DNA from: Nocardia anocheti | GTDB lineage: Bacteria > Actinomycetota > Actinomycetes > Mycobacteriales > Mycobacteriaceae | Direction of reading: 5' to 3' | DNA: 64,000 bases | Assembly: GCF_029675105.1 (NCBI RefSeq) | Contig: NZ_JAQQFV010000006.1 | Span: forward strand, 62,001 to 126,000 | In this document: in pieces, positions 43,664 to 52,138 of the stretch | How positions within the stretch are numbered: position 1 is the first letter of the stretch | Layout: each line of letters begins with the position of its first letter | The notes under the pieces: model-generated | Database searches by the model: none | The model's input: only the letters and a program-made list of their open reading frames with translations | Told to the model about the DNA's origin: nothing | Position numbers and translations under genes: made by a program

Positions 43664-44147
43664 TGTCGGCGTGGCCGGAGTGCTGCGCGGTCTCGGTCAT
43701 GATGTGCATCAGGGTGCGCCGCGCGGTCCAGCGCGTGCCCGGCTCGAACCACGGCGCCGTGGGCAGCTCGTGGGAGAGGTTCAGATCCGGCAGGTCGCGC
43801 ACCAGCTGATCGGTCTTCGCGGCCACCTCCGCGTAGGCGTCGAGGATTCCGGCGAGGGTGTCGCCCGGCCGCATCTGGAACACCGCGCCCCACTGCGCGA
43901 TCTGCTCCTCGGTCATCGACTCGAAATCCGGTGCGGCGGCGGCACCCTCGACGATGAACGTCGCCCAGTTCTGCTCGACTGCCGTGACGTGCTTGATCAG
44001 CCCGCCCAGGCACAGTTCGCTGACGGTGGTGCGCAGCCCCGCCTGCTCGTCGGTCAGGTCGCGCACCGTGAAACGCAGGAAGTGCCGGTGCTTGGCGAGG
44101 GTCTCCAGGATGTCGGCGCGCTCGGTGTCGATCAGGGTGGCGTTCAT
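43623..44147 (-). CDS. DinB-family protein (DUF664 type)
   Basis: A 174-aa four-helix-bundle protein of the DinB/mycothiol-transferase superfamily. Candidate metal His residues are in GGLIKHVTAVEQNW and LMHIMTETAQHSGHAD, the usual three-His pattern. Such proteins bind a divalent metal and in some cases use mycothiol; the substrate is unknown. Start: ATG 44147, with GGAA 6 nt upstream. It diverges from the WYL regulator across an 87-bp gap that contains a 9-bp inverted repeat, so it is probably that regulator's target. Its end overlaps the STAND gene. Confidence 0.88.
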   Translation of the reverse strand: MNATLIDTERADILETLAKHRHFLRFTVRDLTDEQAGLRTTVSELCLGGLIKHVTAVEQNWATFIVEGAAAAPDFESMTEEQIAQWGAVFQMRPGDTLAGILDAYAEVAAKTDQLVRDLPDLNLSHELPTAPWFEPGTRWTARRTLMHIMTETAQHSGHADIIRESLDGAKSMG

Positions 44148-44189
44148 TGCTGATTCCTTCCGTTGTCGGTGTGAAACCCAAGGTAGACC

Positions 44190-44218
44190 CCATTGCGGTC
44201 AGTTTCCGTCCGCAATGG
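44190..44218. promoter_or_regulatory. 9-bp inverted repeat operator candidate (DinB/WYL)
   Basis: CCATTGCGG (44190-44198) and its exact inverse CCGCAATGG (44210-44218) are separated by 11 nt, giving a centre-to-centre distance of about two helical turns. It covers the -35 zone of the WYL regulator and the upstream zone of the DinB gene. Confidence 0.65.
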
Positions 44219-44234
44219 CGCGATACTGGAGAAC

Positions 44235-45194
44235 ATGGCCGACACGAGCGCACGCACCCTCCGACTGCTGTCGCTGCTGCAGACCCACCGCTACTGGCCC
44301 GGCGCCGAACTCGCCGACCGCCTCGGGGTCTCCGCGCGCACCCTGCGCCGCGACATCGACCGCCTGCGCGAGCTCGGTTACCCCGTCGACGCGCGCACCG
44401 GCGCCGACGGCGGCTACCAGCTCGCCGCGGGCGCCGCGCTGCCGCCGCTGGTCCTCGACGACGACGAGGCCGTCGCCATCACCGTCTGCCTGCAGGCCGG
44501 GTCCCAGGGCGCCGTCGACGGCCTGGCCGAACCCTCGGTGCGCGCGCTGGCCAAACTCGTCACCGTCCTACCCACCCGGCTGCGCCGCCGCGTGGACGCC
44601 CTGCGCGCCATGACCGTCTCCACCGGCTGGACCCTGCCGCTGTCCGACGTCGACCCCACCGTCATCACCGCGTTGGCCCTGGCCTGCCGCGCCGAGGAAC
44701 GCCTGCGCTTCGGCTACACCGCCGCCGACGGCGAGACCAGCGCCCGCGAGGTCGAACCGCACCGCCTGGTCTCCCTCGGGCGCCGCTGGTACCTGGTCGC
44801 CTACGACCTGACCCGCCACGCCTGGCGCACCTTCCGCGTAGACCGCCTCACCGAGGCCGCCTCCACCGGCGCCCGCTTCCGCCCCCGCGACCTCCCCGCC
44901 CCCGACGCCGCCACCTTCGTCCGCACCGGAATAGGCGCCCGCAGAACCGGTTACACAGTCACCGCCGACCTCGACGCCCCCGCCGAACACATCGAATCCC
45001 GCGTAGGCCGCTGGTGCACCACCACCCCCTTGACCCCCACCCGCACCCGAGTCCAGATGTCGGTCGACAACCTCGACTGGCCCATCCTCCTCCTCGGCAA
45101 AGCCGAAGCCGACTTCCACGTCATAGAACCCCCCGAACTCATCACCCGCCTGAAAGAATGGGGCACCCGCTTCACCCGCTCCACCAATCCATGA
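44235..45194 (+). CDS. WYL-domain transcriptional regulator
   Basis: A 319-aa YafY-type regulator: DeoR-like winged helix-turn-helix at the start (LLSLLQTHRYWPGAELADRLGVS), then a WYL domain with GYTAADGETSAREVEPHRLV and RRWYLVAYDL, and a C-terminal WCX extension. WYL domains sense nucleic acid or small ligands. Start: ATG 44235; GATACT (44222-44227) ends 7 nt before it and GGAG is also present. It probably represses itself and the divergent DinB gene through the 44190-44218 repeat. A hairpin follows the stop codon. Confidence 0.93.
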   Translation: MADTSARTLRLLSLLQTHRYWPGAELADRLGVSARTLRRDIDRLRELGYPVDARTGADGGYQLAAGAALPPLVLDDDEAVAITVCLQAGSQGAVDGLAEPSVRALAKLVTVLPTRLRRRVDALRAMTVSTGWTLPLSDVDPTVITALALACRAEERLRFGYTAADGETSAREVEPHRLVSLGRRWYLVAYDLTRHAWRTFRVDRLTEAASTGARFRPRDLPAPDAATFVRTGIGARRTGYTVTADLDAPAEHIESRVGRWCTTTPLTPTRTRVQMSVDNLDWPILLLGKAEADFHVIEPPELITRLKEWGTRFTRSTNP

Positions 45195-45200
45195 GTCCCA

Positions 45201-45229
45201 CCGCCCGGTCGACGGAATGAACCGGGCGG
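45201..45229 (+). terminator. Hairpin after the WYL regulator gene
   Basis: CCGCCCGGT (45201-45209) pairs with ACCGGGCGG (45221-45229) across an 11-nt loop, 6 nt after the stop. It has no T run. Confidence 0.55.
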
Positions 45230-45260
45230 CCGGATTGTCATCGGTCGGCATGATGGGGGA

Positions 45261-45878
45261 GTGAATTCCCTTGTGCAGCAAGTGCTCACGGTCGTCGGCG
45301 TCCTCCTCGGCGCCGGCACGACATTCGCCTTCACGACCTGGACGGAACGGTCGCGCTGGCGGCGGACCGAGCAGAGCAAATGGGATGAGCGTCGCCTGGT
45401 CGCGTACAACGAGTTCGCCCACGCCGTGAAGCAGTACGCGATGATCTCGATGCGCCTGGCCGCGGCGCGCGGCTTCCCCAACACCGCCGCGCCGATCGAC
45501 CACGACGAAGGTCTGGCGGCCCTGGCCGACGCCGATGTCGCGAAATCGCTGAAGTGGGAGATCGTGCTGCTCGTCGGCTCACCCGCCACCGTCACCGCCG
45601 CTCGCCGCTGGAACAAGGCGGTCTGGGAACTCACCTACGTGGCCCGTGGCGTCGACATGACGCACGAGGAGTACGTACGCCGCTACGAGGAGGCCGGACG
45701 ACTGCGCAACGAATTCTACGAGTGCGCCCGCGCGGATCTCGGCGTGCGCGGCGGCGAACTACCGCCTGGTGATCGGGCCTGGTTGCCGCCGGAGTCGGCG
45801 GTCAGTGGCGGTAGCGCTGCATCCGTCGGCGCTCGAAGAACAGTTGATCCACTGCCACCGGCGCCACCAGGGCCGTGA
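45261..45878 (+). CDS. Hypothetical protein with N-terminal membrane helix
   Basis: A 205-aa protein: hydrophobic N-terminus (residues 4-24), a basic Arg/Trp stretch, then a soluble helical domain with many Trp, Arg and Glu (WTERSRWRRTEQSKWDERR). Such small anchored helical proteins are common in actinobacteria without known function. Start: GTG 45261 behind GGGGGA. The last 77 nt overlap the convergent unknown gene; the Pro-rich tail encoded there (PLPPAPPGP) looks unlike the rest, so the stop may have been lost from an ancestral shorter form. Confidence 0.6.
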   Translation: MNSLVQQVLTVVGVLLGAGTTFAFTTWTERSRWRRTEQSKWDERRLVAYNEFAHAVKQYAMISMRLAAARGFPNTAAPIDHDEGLAALADADVAKSLKWEIVLLVGSPATVTAARRWNKAVWELTYVARGVDMTHEEYVRRYEEAGRLRNEFYECARADLGVRGGELPPGDRAWLPPESAVSGGSAASVGARRTVDPLPPAPPGP

Positions 45879-47073
45879 TCTCGGCCAGGCGGGTGTCGTA
45901 GTTGTGCTCGTGGATGCAGCGATGTAGGTGGGCTCGTCGCTCGGGGCCGAGCTCCGACCACACCGCGCCGAATCGCGCTCGCGCCTGTGGCCCGGACACG
46001 GCGACGAGGTCCAACAGCGCGGGCCAACAACCGGTTTCGGTGGCGCGGGCGGGCAGGGCCGCGACCGCCGTGTCCGACAGGGTGGCCAGCGCGTACCCCG
46101 CGCGATTGCGCACCCCGTCGTCCATCCGCGACATCAACGTGAACAGCCCGCGCCAGCTCCCCGCGTCCTCGCGGCGGTCCAGCGGCGCGATCAGCCCGGC
46201 CCCGATGTCGGGATCGGCGAACACCGGATTGCCCACCAGCGACCACAGCCCCAACGGCGTGAGTTGTCCGGCGATGGTGAGGAATTCGGGCACCGCCCCC
46301 ACCATCAGCGCGTTGCGCACCAGCTCACCGACCGCCTTGGGTCGCGCGCTCCCGAACAGGATGTCGCCCACCCGCTGCACCACATCGGGCTCGCACCGCG
46401 AGAACACCGACAGCGCGGCGTGTTGCAGTCCCGGCGCCCCCGACAGCACGGTGTGCGCCATCCGGGGCACCCGCCGTCGCGGCCCGTCCAGCAACTGCCG
46501 CACCACCGCGCTGAGAATCTCGACATCGTAGGAATAGGCCGCCGAGAAGATCAGCCCCGCGTCGTCGCGCACCCCCGCCTCGACACCCGCGATCAATTCC
46601 TTGGTGGCGCAGGCCAGAAACGGTCCGGCGGTCACATAATCCCGCCGCCGCAGCAACTCGTTGACGATCGCCACGACCGGTTTGGTCGGCGCGATGTCGG
46701 CCAGCTGCGCGATCGCCCGCGGATCCAGATATGGCGCGCAATCGGCCGCGTACCCGGGATCGAGCATCGTCAGCGTCTCCGCCGCCTTCACCGGATGATC
46801 CACCCCGACCGCCCCCGCCGCCCGCCCGGTCATCATCGGCGGAACGAGCTTCTGCACCAGGGGAATCGAGATCGACAGCGGAATGTAGGGCACCAGCGCG
46901 GAGATCCGCCGGAACGTGTCCGTGTGCTGATCGAACAGCACCCCCGAGATCTGCTCCTGCAATTCGTGCAACCGCCGCGCGCCCAGATGCCGCAGATGCT
47001 GCACCCGCTGTGGATGCACGTGCAGAGTGCGGGCCAGCAATATCAGCTGCGCCCGCGTCGTCAAATCCGTCAT
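45802..47073 (-). CDS. Hypothetical alpha-solenoid-like protein, 423 aa
   Basis: A soluble, helix-rich protein I cannot assign. It has no membrane segment of convincing length, no nucleotide-binding or catalytic motif, and a run of Leu/Ala-rich helical units of HEAT-like appearance from about residue 90. The N-terminal region includes a hydrophobic stretch LVPYIPLSISIPLVQKLVPP. Start: ATG 47073, overlapping the stop of the 71-aa gene upstream by 4 nt (ATGA), so both form one coupled unit. It may act as a scaffold or partner of that small protein (inference). Confidence 0.65.
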   Translation of the reverse strand: MTDLTTRAQLILLARTLHVHPQRVQHLRHLGARRLHELQEQISGVLFDQHTDTFRRISALVPYIPLSISIPLVQKLVPPMMTGRAAGAVGVDHPVKAAETLTMLDPGYAADCAPYLDPRAIAQLADIAPTKPVVAIVNELLRRRDYVTAGPFLACATKELIAGVEAGVRDDAGLIFSAAYSYDVEILSAVVRQLLDGPRRRVPRMAHTVLSGAPGLQHAALSVFSRCEPDVVQRVGDILFGSARPKAVGELVRNALMVGAVPEFLTIAGQLTPLGLWSLVGNPVFADPDIGAGLIAPLDRREDAGSWRGLFTLMSRMDDGVRNRAGYALATLSDTAVAALPARATETGCWPALLDLVAVSGPQARARFGAVWSELGPERRAHLHRCIHEHNYDTRLAEITALVAPVAVDQLFFERRRMQRYRH

Positions 47074-47285
47074 CGCCCCCCGAACATGATCTTCTTCGTC
47101 ACCGCCCGCAACGGCCGCGGCAACGCCCCCACCATCGAGTCGATCGACTTGTCCAACGCCGCCGCCTCCAACGCGACCGCGGCCCCCATCAACTCGAACA
47201 GATCCCGAGCCTGCTCCGCGGGCAACTTCTCCACCGCGGGCACCGGCTCGGGCACGCCACCCTCCCGCACATTTCGAACACTCAT
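47070..47285 (-). CDS. Hypothetical small protein, 71 aa
   Basis: A short protein with a Pro/Glu/Val N-terminus (MSVRNVREGGVPEPVPAVEK) and an Ala/Leu-rich helix that ends KKIMFGGR. No family is recognised. Start: ATG 47285 with CAGGAG 5 nt upstream; longer in-frame starts lie in the divergent region and look non-coding. It is translationally coupled to the 423-aa protein and is divergent from the MORC ATPase gene, sharing a 247-bp intergenic region with it. Confidence 0.6.
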   Translation of the reverse strand: MSVRNVREGGVPEPVPAVEKLPAEQARDLFELMGAAVALEAAALDKSIDSMVGALPRPLRAVTKKIMFGGR

Positions 47286-47356
47286 GTGACTCCTGGATAA
47301 CGCGAACTCACCCCGAGAATGCACCCTCCACCCGCCCGTGACCAGGTCTTCACGAA

Positions 47357-47392
47357 TATCTGTGCACGACAACCAAAACATCGGCACAGATA
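47357..47392. promoter_or_regulatory. 9-bp inverted repeat in the 247-bp divergent region
   Basis: TATCTGTGC (47357-47365) and GCACAGATA (47384-47392), 18-nt spacer, in the most AT-rich part of the gap between the unknown leftward pair and the MORC-Z1 pair. It is a candidate operator for either or both. Confidence 0.45.
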
Positions 47393-47453
47393 CATGTGAA
47401 CCGACGTCCCACCGAGGAATTTCGAGTGCTCGCCGACGGTTCGGCAAGACCTG

Positions 47454-47459
47454 TAACGT
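47454..47459 (+). promoter_or_regulatory. Candidate extended -10 of the MORC-Z1 operon
   Basis: TAACGT is preceded by TG (an extended -10 form). Transcription would begin near 47466, giving a leader of about 67 nt. No convincing -35 is visible. Confidence 0.4.
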
Positions 47460-47532
47460 CCGGACGCGCCGCGCGATCAACGCGGGAGAGGGTTGCCCCT
47501 CGACAGGTGAGCTCGGGTGATGCGGGGTGGAG

Positions 47533-49059
47533 ATGACGGCTGACTGGCAGTTCGATGTGCCGACCGCGGGACACAAGTACCTCCCGCCCGCCGCCCGGTA
47601 CATGGAGGCCCTGACCAGCCAGGGCTACGGATTCGAGGCCGCGGTCGCCGACCTGGTGGACAACTCCATCGACGCGGGCGCCCACGACGTCGTCATCCAC
47701 TTCCTGCGCGACGGCGACGACCTGCTGAGCCTGCTCATCATCGACGACGGACGCGGCATGGCCGAGGACGACCTCGACGTCGCGATGACCGTCGGCGGCC
47801 GCCGCGACTACGCCCCCGAATCCCTCGGCATGTTCGGCACCGGCCTCAAATCCGCCTCGCTGAGCCAGGCGTCGGCCCTGACGGTGGTGAGCCGCACCCG
47901 CAAGTCGCGTCCCGCGGGCCGCCGGTGGGCGATGGAGAGTGCCCGCGCCGACTTCCGCTGCGACATCGTCGAACCCCGTTACGCCCAGACCCTGATCGAC
48001 CGCTACCAGGGCTGCCCGATCACCTGGCAGGGCACCGTGATCCGCTGGGACGGCGTCAAGGACTTCCCGCGCAATGTCGGCGCCGCCCAGACCGGACGCT
48101 ATCTCGACCGCACCATCGCCCGCCTCGGTCTGCATCTCGGCGTGCAGTTGCACCGCTTCCTGACCCGCGACGACTTCAACATCACCATCGCCGTAGAGGA
48201 CATCCGCACCGGCGACATCTACGCCAATTTCGGTGTGGTGGCACTGAATCCGTTCGGCTATCCCGTCGCGGGCCATCCCGGCTATCCCCGAACCTTCACC
48301 GCTGATCTCGCCGAGGCGGGCCGGGTCGAGCTGACCGCCCACATCTGGCCCGCGAAATCGTCACTGAGCGAATACAAATCGTTCGGCAGCGTGCTCGATC
48401 GCCAGGGTTTCTATTTCTATCGCCACGGCCGGGTCGTGCAGGCCGGTGGCTGGAACAATGTCCGCCAGCCCGAACAGCACCTGGCGCTGGCCCGCGTCGA
48501 GGTCGACCTGCCCGCCGAACTGGGTGACATCTTCCGACTCACGGTCAAGAAGGAGGGTGTCGAGGTCTCACCGGAATTCGCCGAGGTCGTGGAGAAGGCC
48601 GTCGACGCCGAGGGCCACGCGTTCGCCGATTTCCTCGCCGACGCCCAGCAGATCTACCGCGACGCGCGTCGCCGCGCGGGCGCGACCCGCAAACCGGTGA
48701 TCCCCGCCGGTCGCGGTTTCGCCGACAGCCTGCGCGAGACCATCGACGACGAACTGCCCGCCCTGCCCGGCGAGGAACCGATCGCCGTCGAATGGCGCAA
48801 ACTCACCGACGACGTGTTCTTCGACATCGACCGCGACACCCGGACCATCGCCCTGAACCGGCGCTACCGCACCGCGCTCAACGGCGGCCGCCGCGGCACC
48901 GTCGAGGATGCCCCGATGCTCAAGGCGCTGATGTATTTCCTGCTGCACGAGGTATTCGGCAAGGAGTACAGCGGACCGCGCACGAAGGACAATCTGCAGC
49001 TGTGGCAGTCGGTCCTGCTCTCGGCCGCCCGCGCCGAACTCGAGCAGGCCGACGCGTGA
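47533..49059 (+). CDS. MORC/MutL-like GHKL ATPase of a Z1-helicase cassette
   Basis: A 508-aa GHKL ATPase. The ATP lid motifs are clear: N-box DLVDNSIDAGA near residues 40-50, DDGRGM (DxGxG) near 77, and GMFGTGLKSASLS near 100-112. A middle domain and a C-terminal region with LLHEVFGKEYSGPRT follow. This type is found beside Z1-domain helicases in restriction-like systems described in MutL/MORC comparative genomics. Start: ATG 47533 (a GTG lies 6 nt upstream) with GGGGTGGAG before it. The helicase gene overlaps by 4 nt. It probably clamps or tracks on DNA; no nuclease motif is visible. No DNA methyltransferase gene is in the window. Confidence 0.88.
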   Translation: MTADWQFDVPTAGHKYLPPAARYMEALTSQGYGFEAAVADLVDNSIDAGAHDVVIHFLRDGDDLLSLLIIDDGRGMAEDDLDVAMTVGGRRDYAPESLGMFGTGLKSASLSQASALTVVSRTRKSRPAGRRWAMESARADFRCDIVEPRYAQTLIDRYQGCPITWQGTVIRWDGVKDFPRNVGAAQTGRYLDRTIARLGLHLGVQLHRFLTRDDFNITIAVEDIRTGDIYANFGVVALNPFGYPVAGHPGYPRTFTADLAEAGRVELTAHIWPAKSSLSEYKSFGSVLDRQGFYFYRHGRVVQAGGWNNVRQPEQHLALARVEVDLPAELGDIFRLTVKKEGVEVSPEFAEVVEKAVDAEGHAFADFLADAQQIYRDARRRAGATRKPVIPAGRGFADSLRETIDDELPALPGEEPIAVEWRKLTDDVFFDIDRDTRTIALNRRYRTALNGGRRGTVEDAPMLKALMYFLLHEVFGKEYSGPRTKDNLQLWQSVLLSAARAELEQADA

Positions 49060-52007
49060 CCCCGGGCGAACTGCGACTGCGGCTGCATCGCGAGGTGCTC
49101 GGCGAGCTGGCCGGGACCAGGCCACGAAACCTGGTGGCCTCCATGCGATACCAGGTCGAGGACATGCCCGAGGCCGCGCCGTTCGCCACCGAGGAGGACT
49201 TCCGCGACGCGCTGCTGTTCGTCTCCGACAACCTCGCCCTGGTCGAGATGTGGCGCACCCAGCTCTATCAGTGGGACTTCGAGTCGGCGCCGACCTGGTC
49301 CGACGCCGAGCCGCGCACCCCCGAGCGGCGCGCGCACATCTGCTGGCGCCTGGGCGTCGACCTGGCGACCGCGAAACTGCTCGAGGCCAACGCACCCATT
49401 CCCGCCCTGCCGAAACCGGTGGTCATCGGCACCCGTTTCGAACCGTGGTACCACACCCGGGCCACGCGGTTCTCCCGGCACGGCCGCGAGGGCTACTGGA
49501 ACAACTACCGCCTGCTGCTCGCCGCGAAGCAGTGGTCGCCCGAGGCCGTCGCCGACCTCGACGCCGCCACCGACGCCGTGGTCGAGCGCCTGGCCGACCC
49601 GACCGCGCTCACGGCGTACCAGTCCAAGGGACTGGTGGTCGGGTACGTCCAGTCGGGCAAGACCGCGAACTTCACCGGTGTCGTCGCCAAGGCGGTCGAT
49701 GCCGGATATCGCCTGGTCATCGTGTTGTCCGGCACCTTGAATCTGCTGCGCGCGCAGACGCAGCGTCGCCTCGACATGGAACTCGTCGGCCGCGAGAACA
49801 TCCTGCGCGGTGCCGCCGAGCACGAATCCGACTACCACGACGATCCGGCCTGGATCGGACGCCGCTTCCAGTCCTTCGGCGAGCTGCCGTCGGTGCAGGG
49901 CTGGTTCGACATCCACCGCCTCACCACGCGCGACAACGACTACCGCAGCCTCCAGCAGGGCATCTACGCGCTCGAGTTCGAGAAGCGCGAACCCGCCCTG
50001 CCGCTGTACGACCCGGTCAACCTGCATCGCGCCGCCGCGCGCCTGATGGTCGTCAAGAAGAACAAGACCGTCCTGACCAGGCTCGTCAAGGACCTGAACA
50101 AGATCAAGACGCCGCTGTCGGAGATCCCCGTCCTGATCATCGACGACGAGTCCGACGAAGCCTCGGTCAACACCACCCGCCCCAAACCCGACACCGAGCG
50201 CACCGCGATCAACCAGTCCATCGCCGACCTGCTCACCATGCTCCCGCGCGCCCAGTACCTCGGCTACACCGCCACCCCCTACGCCAACGTCTTCATCGAC
50301 CCCTCCGACAGCACCGACATCTTCCCCAAGGATTTCCTGCTCTCCCTGGAACGTCCGCTCGGCTACATGGGCGCCACCGATTTCCACGACATCGACTCCG
50401 CCGTCCCGGAATCCGAACGCACCTACGCGAATTCGAACGAGAAGGCCCACGTGCGGGATGTGGTGGTGGCCGACGAGGACGACACCGAGGCCCTCGTCCG
50501 CGCCGTGGACATGTTCGTGCTGACCGCCGCGATGAAGATCTACCGGGAGGAGCACGGCCTCGGCGACGGCTATTTCACCCATCACACGATGCTCATCCAC
50601 GAATCCAGTTTCGTGGCCGACCATCGGGAGCTGTTGGCGCGCGTCACCGAGGTCTGGTGGAACGCCGACTATTCCGGCCCCTCGGGCCACGCGCGACTGC
50701 GCGACCTCTTCGACTCCGACGTGGCCCAGGTCAGCGCCGCCCGCGCCGACGGCCACGCCGTGCCGCCGGACTTCGCGACGCTGCGGCCCTACATCAGCCC
50801 CGCCGTCATCCGGATCGGCGGCGATCAGCGCCCGATCATCGTCGTCAACGGTGACAAGGCGCTCGAAACCGGCGAGGCCGACTTCGACAAACGCCCCATC
50901 TGGAAGATTCTCATCGGCGGCCAGAAACTCTCGCGCGGCTTCACCGTCGAGGGCCTGACCGTCTCCTACTTCCGCCGCCGCGCGGGCAACATGTCCGCGC
51001 TCATGCAGATGGGCCGCTGGTTCGGTTTCCGTCGCGGCTATCGCGATCTCGTGCGCCTCTACATCGGCCGCGAGGAGGCGGGCCCCGGCCGCAAGACCTT
51101 CGACCTCTACCAGATGTTCGAGGCCATCTGCCAGGACGAGGACGCGTTCCGCCAGGAGCTGCGCCAGTACGCCACCCTGGTCGACGGCGAACCGCAGGTG
51201 ACTCCCGCCCAGGTCCCGCCGCTGGTTTCCCAGCATCTGCCGCTGCTGCCACCGACCAGCAAGAACAAGATGTACAACGCGCGCCTGGTGGAGGTGCGCT
51301 CGCCCGGCCGGTGGCGCGAGCCCACCGCCTACCCGACGCTCGCGGCGGACCTGCGTCACAATGTCGACGCCTGGCTGCCGATCATCGACGAACTCTCCAC
51401 CGCGCCGACGGAGTTCGCGTATCGGTTCCCCGACGGCGCCGCCAGCCACGTGCTGACCGCCCACCACGCCGTCATCGCCGCCGACCGGCTGCTCGAGGTC
51501 CTGGAATCGGTCCGGTGGCGCGCCGAACGTCAGTTCGCCCCCGATCTGGAGTACCTGCGCTCGATCACCGCCGACGGCGACGTCACCGACTGGGTCGTGC
51601 TGTGCCCACACCCCAACCGCAACGCCGCCACCCTCCCGCTGGGCCGCCACACCCTCCCGCGCTGGGACCGCGGCCGCCGCCGCGACCCCCTCTTCGGCGC
51701 CATCAGCTACAGCTGGCACCGCACCATCGCCCGCCGCGTCGCCGACGCCCTGCCCGACTCCGGCGACCCCCGCACCGAGTCCCTGCGCGCCGACCGCCGC
51801 GGCGCCCTCCTCCTGCACCCGGTCGTCGAGCCCGTCCACCTCGCCGACATCGCCCCCGACGGCGCGATCGACCCGGGCCGACTCGCCCTCACCTTCGGCT
51901 TCATCGCCCCCGCCACGGCCGTCGGCCGCGACTCCCGCGTCGTCCGATTCGAAACCACGGATTCGTCCACCGAGAACGCGATCGTCGAGGCCGAGCCAGC
52001 ACGCTGA
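49056..52007 (+). CDS. Z1-domain superfamily 2 helicase-like protein
   Basis: A 983-aa protein with SF2 ATPase motifs in order: Walker A variant GYVQSGKTANF (near residue 195), motif II LIIDDESDEAS (near 360), GYTATPYANVFID (near 405), then the Z1 signature GGQKLSRGFTVEGLTVSYF (near 620) and QMGRWFGFRRGY. N- and C-terminal regions of about 150 and 300 residues are unassigned. Z1 proteins accompany MORC-type ATPases in restriction systems. Start: GTG 49056, overlapping the ATPase stop (GTGA), so the two are coupled. A terminator with T4 follows. The nuclease and methylase that normally complete such a system are not in this operon. Confidence 0.9.
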   Translation: MTPGELRLRLHREVLGELAGTRPRNLVASMRYQVEDMPEAAPFATEEDFRDALLFVSDNLALVEMWRTQLYQWDFESAPTWSDAEPRTPERRAHICWRLGVDLATAKLLEANAPIPALPKPVVIGTRFEPWYHTRATRFSRHGREGYWNNYRLLLAAKQWSPEAVADLDAATDAVVERLADPTALTAYQSKGLVVGYVQSGKTANFTGVVAKAVDAGYRLVIVLSGTLNLLRAQTQRRLDMELVGRENILRGAAEHESDYHDDPAWIGRRFQSFGELPSVQGWFDIHRLTTRDNDYRSLQQGIYALEFEKREPALPLYDPVNLHRAAARLMVVKKNKTVLTRLVKDLNKIKTPLSEIPVLIIDDESDEASVNTTRPKPDTERTAINQSIADLLTMLPRAQYLGYTATPYANVFIDPSDSTDIFPKDFLLSLERPLGYMGATDFHDIDSAVPESERTYANSNEKAHVRDVVVADEDDTEALVRAVDMFVLTAAMKIYREEHGLGDGYFTHHTMLIHESSFVADHRELLARVTEVWWNADYSGPSGHARLRDLFDSDVAQVSAARADGHAVPPDFATLRPYISPAVIRIGGDQRPIIVVNGDKALETGEADFDKRPIWKILIGGQKLSRGFTVEGLTVSYFRRRAGNMSALMQMGRWFGFRRGYRDLVRLYIGREEAGPGRKTFDLYQMFEAICQDEDAFRQELRQYATLVDGEPQVTPAQVPPLVSQHLPLLPPTSKNKMYNARLVEVRSPGRWREPTAYPTLAADLRHNVDAWLPIIDELSTAPTEFAYRFPDGAASHVLTAHHAVIAADRLLEVLESVRWRAERQFAPDLEYLRSITADGDVTDWVVLCPHPNRNAATLPLGRHTLPRWDRGRRRDPLFGAISYSWHRTIARRVADALPDSGDPRTESLRADRRGALLLHPVVEPVHLADIAPDGAIDPGRLALTFGFIAPATAVGRDSRVVRFETTDSSTENAIVEAEPAR

Positions 52008-52038
52008 CCCTCCCGCGACCGGAATTCGTTCGTGCTTC

Positions 52039-52063
52039 GACTCCTGCTGTGGTGGAGTCTTTT
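52039..52063 (+). terminator. Hairpin with T run after the Z1 gene
   Basis: GACTCC (52039-52044) pairs with GGAGTC (52054-52059), loop 9 nt, followed by TTTT. It lies 32 nt after the Z1 stop and 76 nt before argS, so it ends the MORC-Z1 unit or attenuates read-through into argS. Confidence 0.65.
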
Positions 52064-52065
52064 CA

Positions 52066-52085
52066 GCGTCCCGCGCGGGGGACGC
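52066..52085 (+). promoter_or_regulatory. Second hairpin in the argS leader
   Basis: GCGTCCC (52066-52072) pairs with GGGACGC (52079-52085), loop 6 nt. It follows the T-run hairpin directly and precedes argS by 53 nt. There is no T-box consensus, so its role is open. Confidence 0.35.
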
Positions 52086-52138
52086 CGCGTGCGGTCGACG
52101 GCGATCGATCGTCCCCACCCACTCGAGAGGATGCCCAG

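Noticed and set aside
48864..52118. A 1084-codon open frame on the minus strand opposite the MORC-Z1 genes
   Set aside because: The translation is Gly/Val/Glu-rich and lacks family features, while the plus strand encodes proteins with intact ATPase motifs.
52008..52138. A T-box riboswitch upstream of argS
   Set aside because: Hairpins are present, but neither the T-box consensus sequence nor a stem I specifier structure is recognisable.
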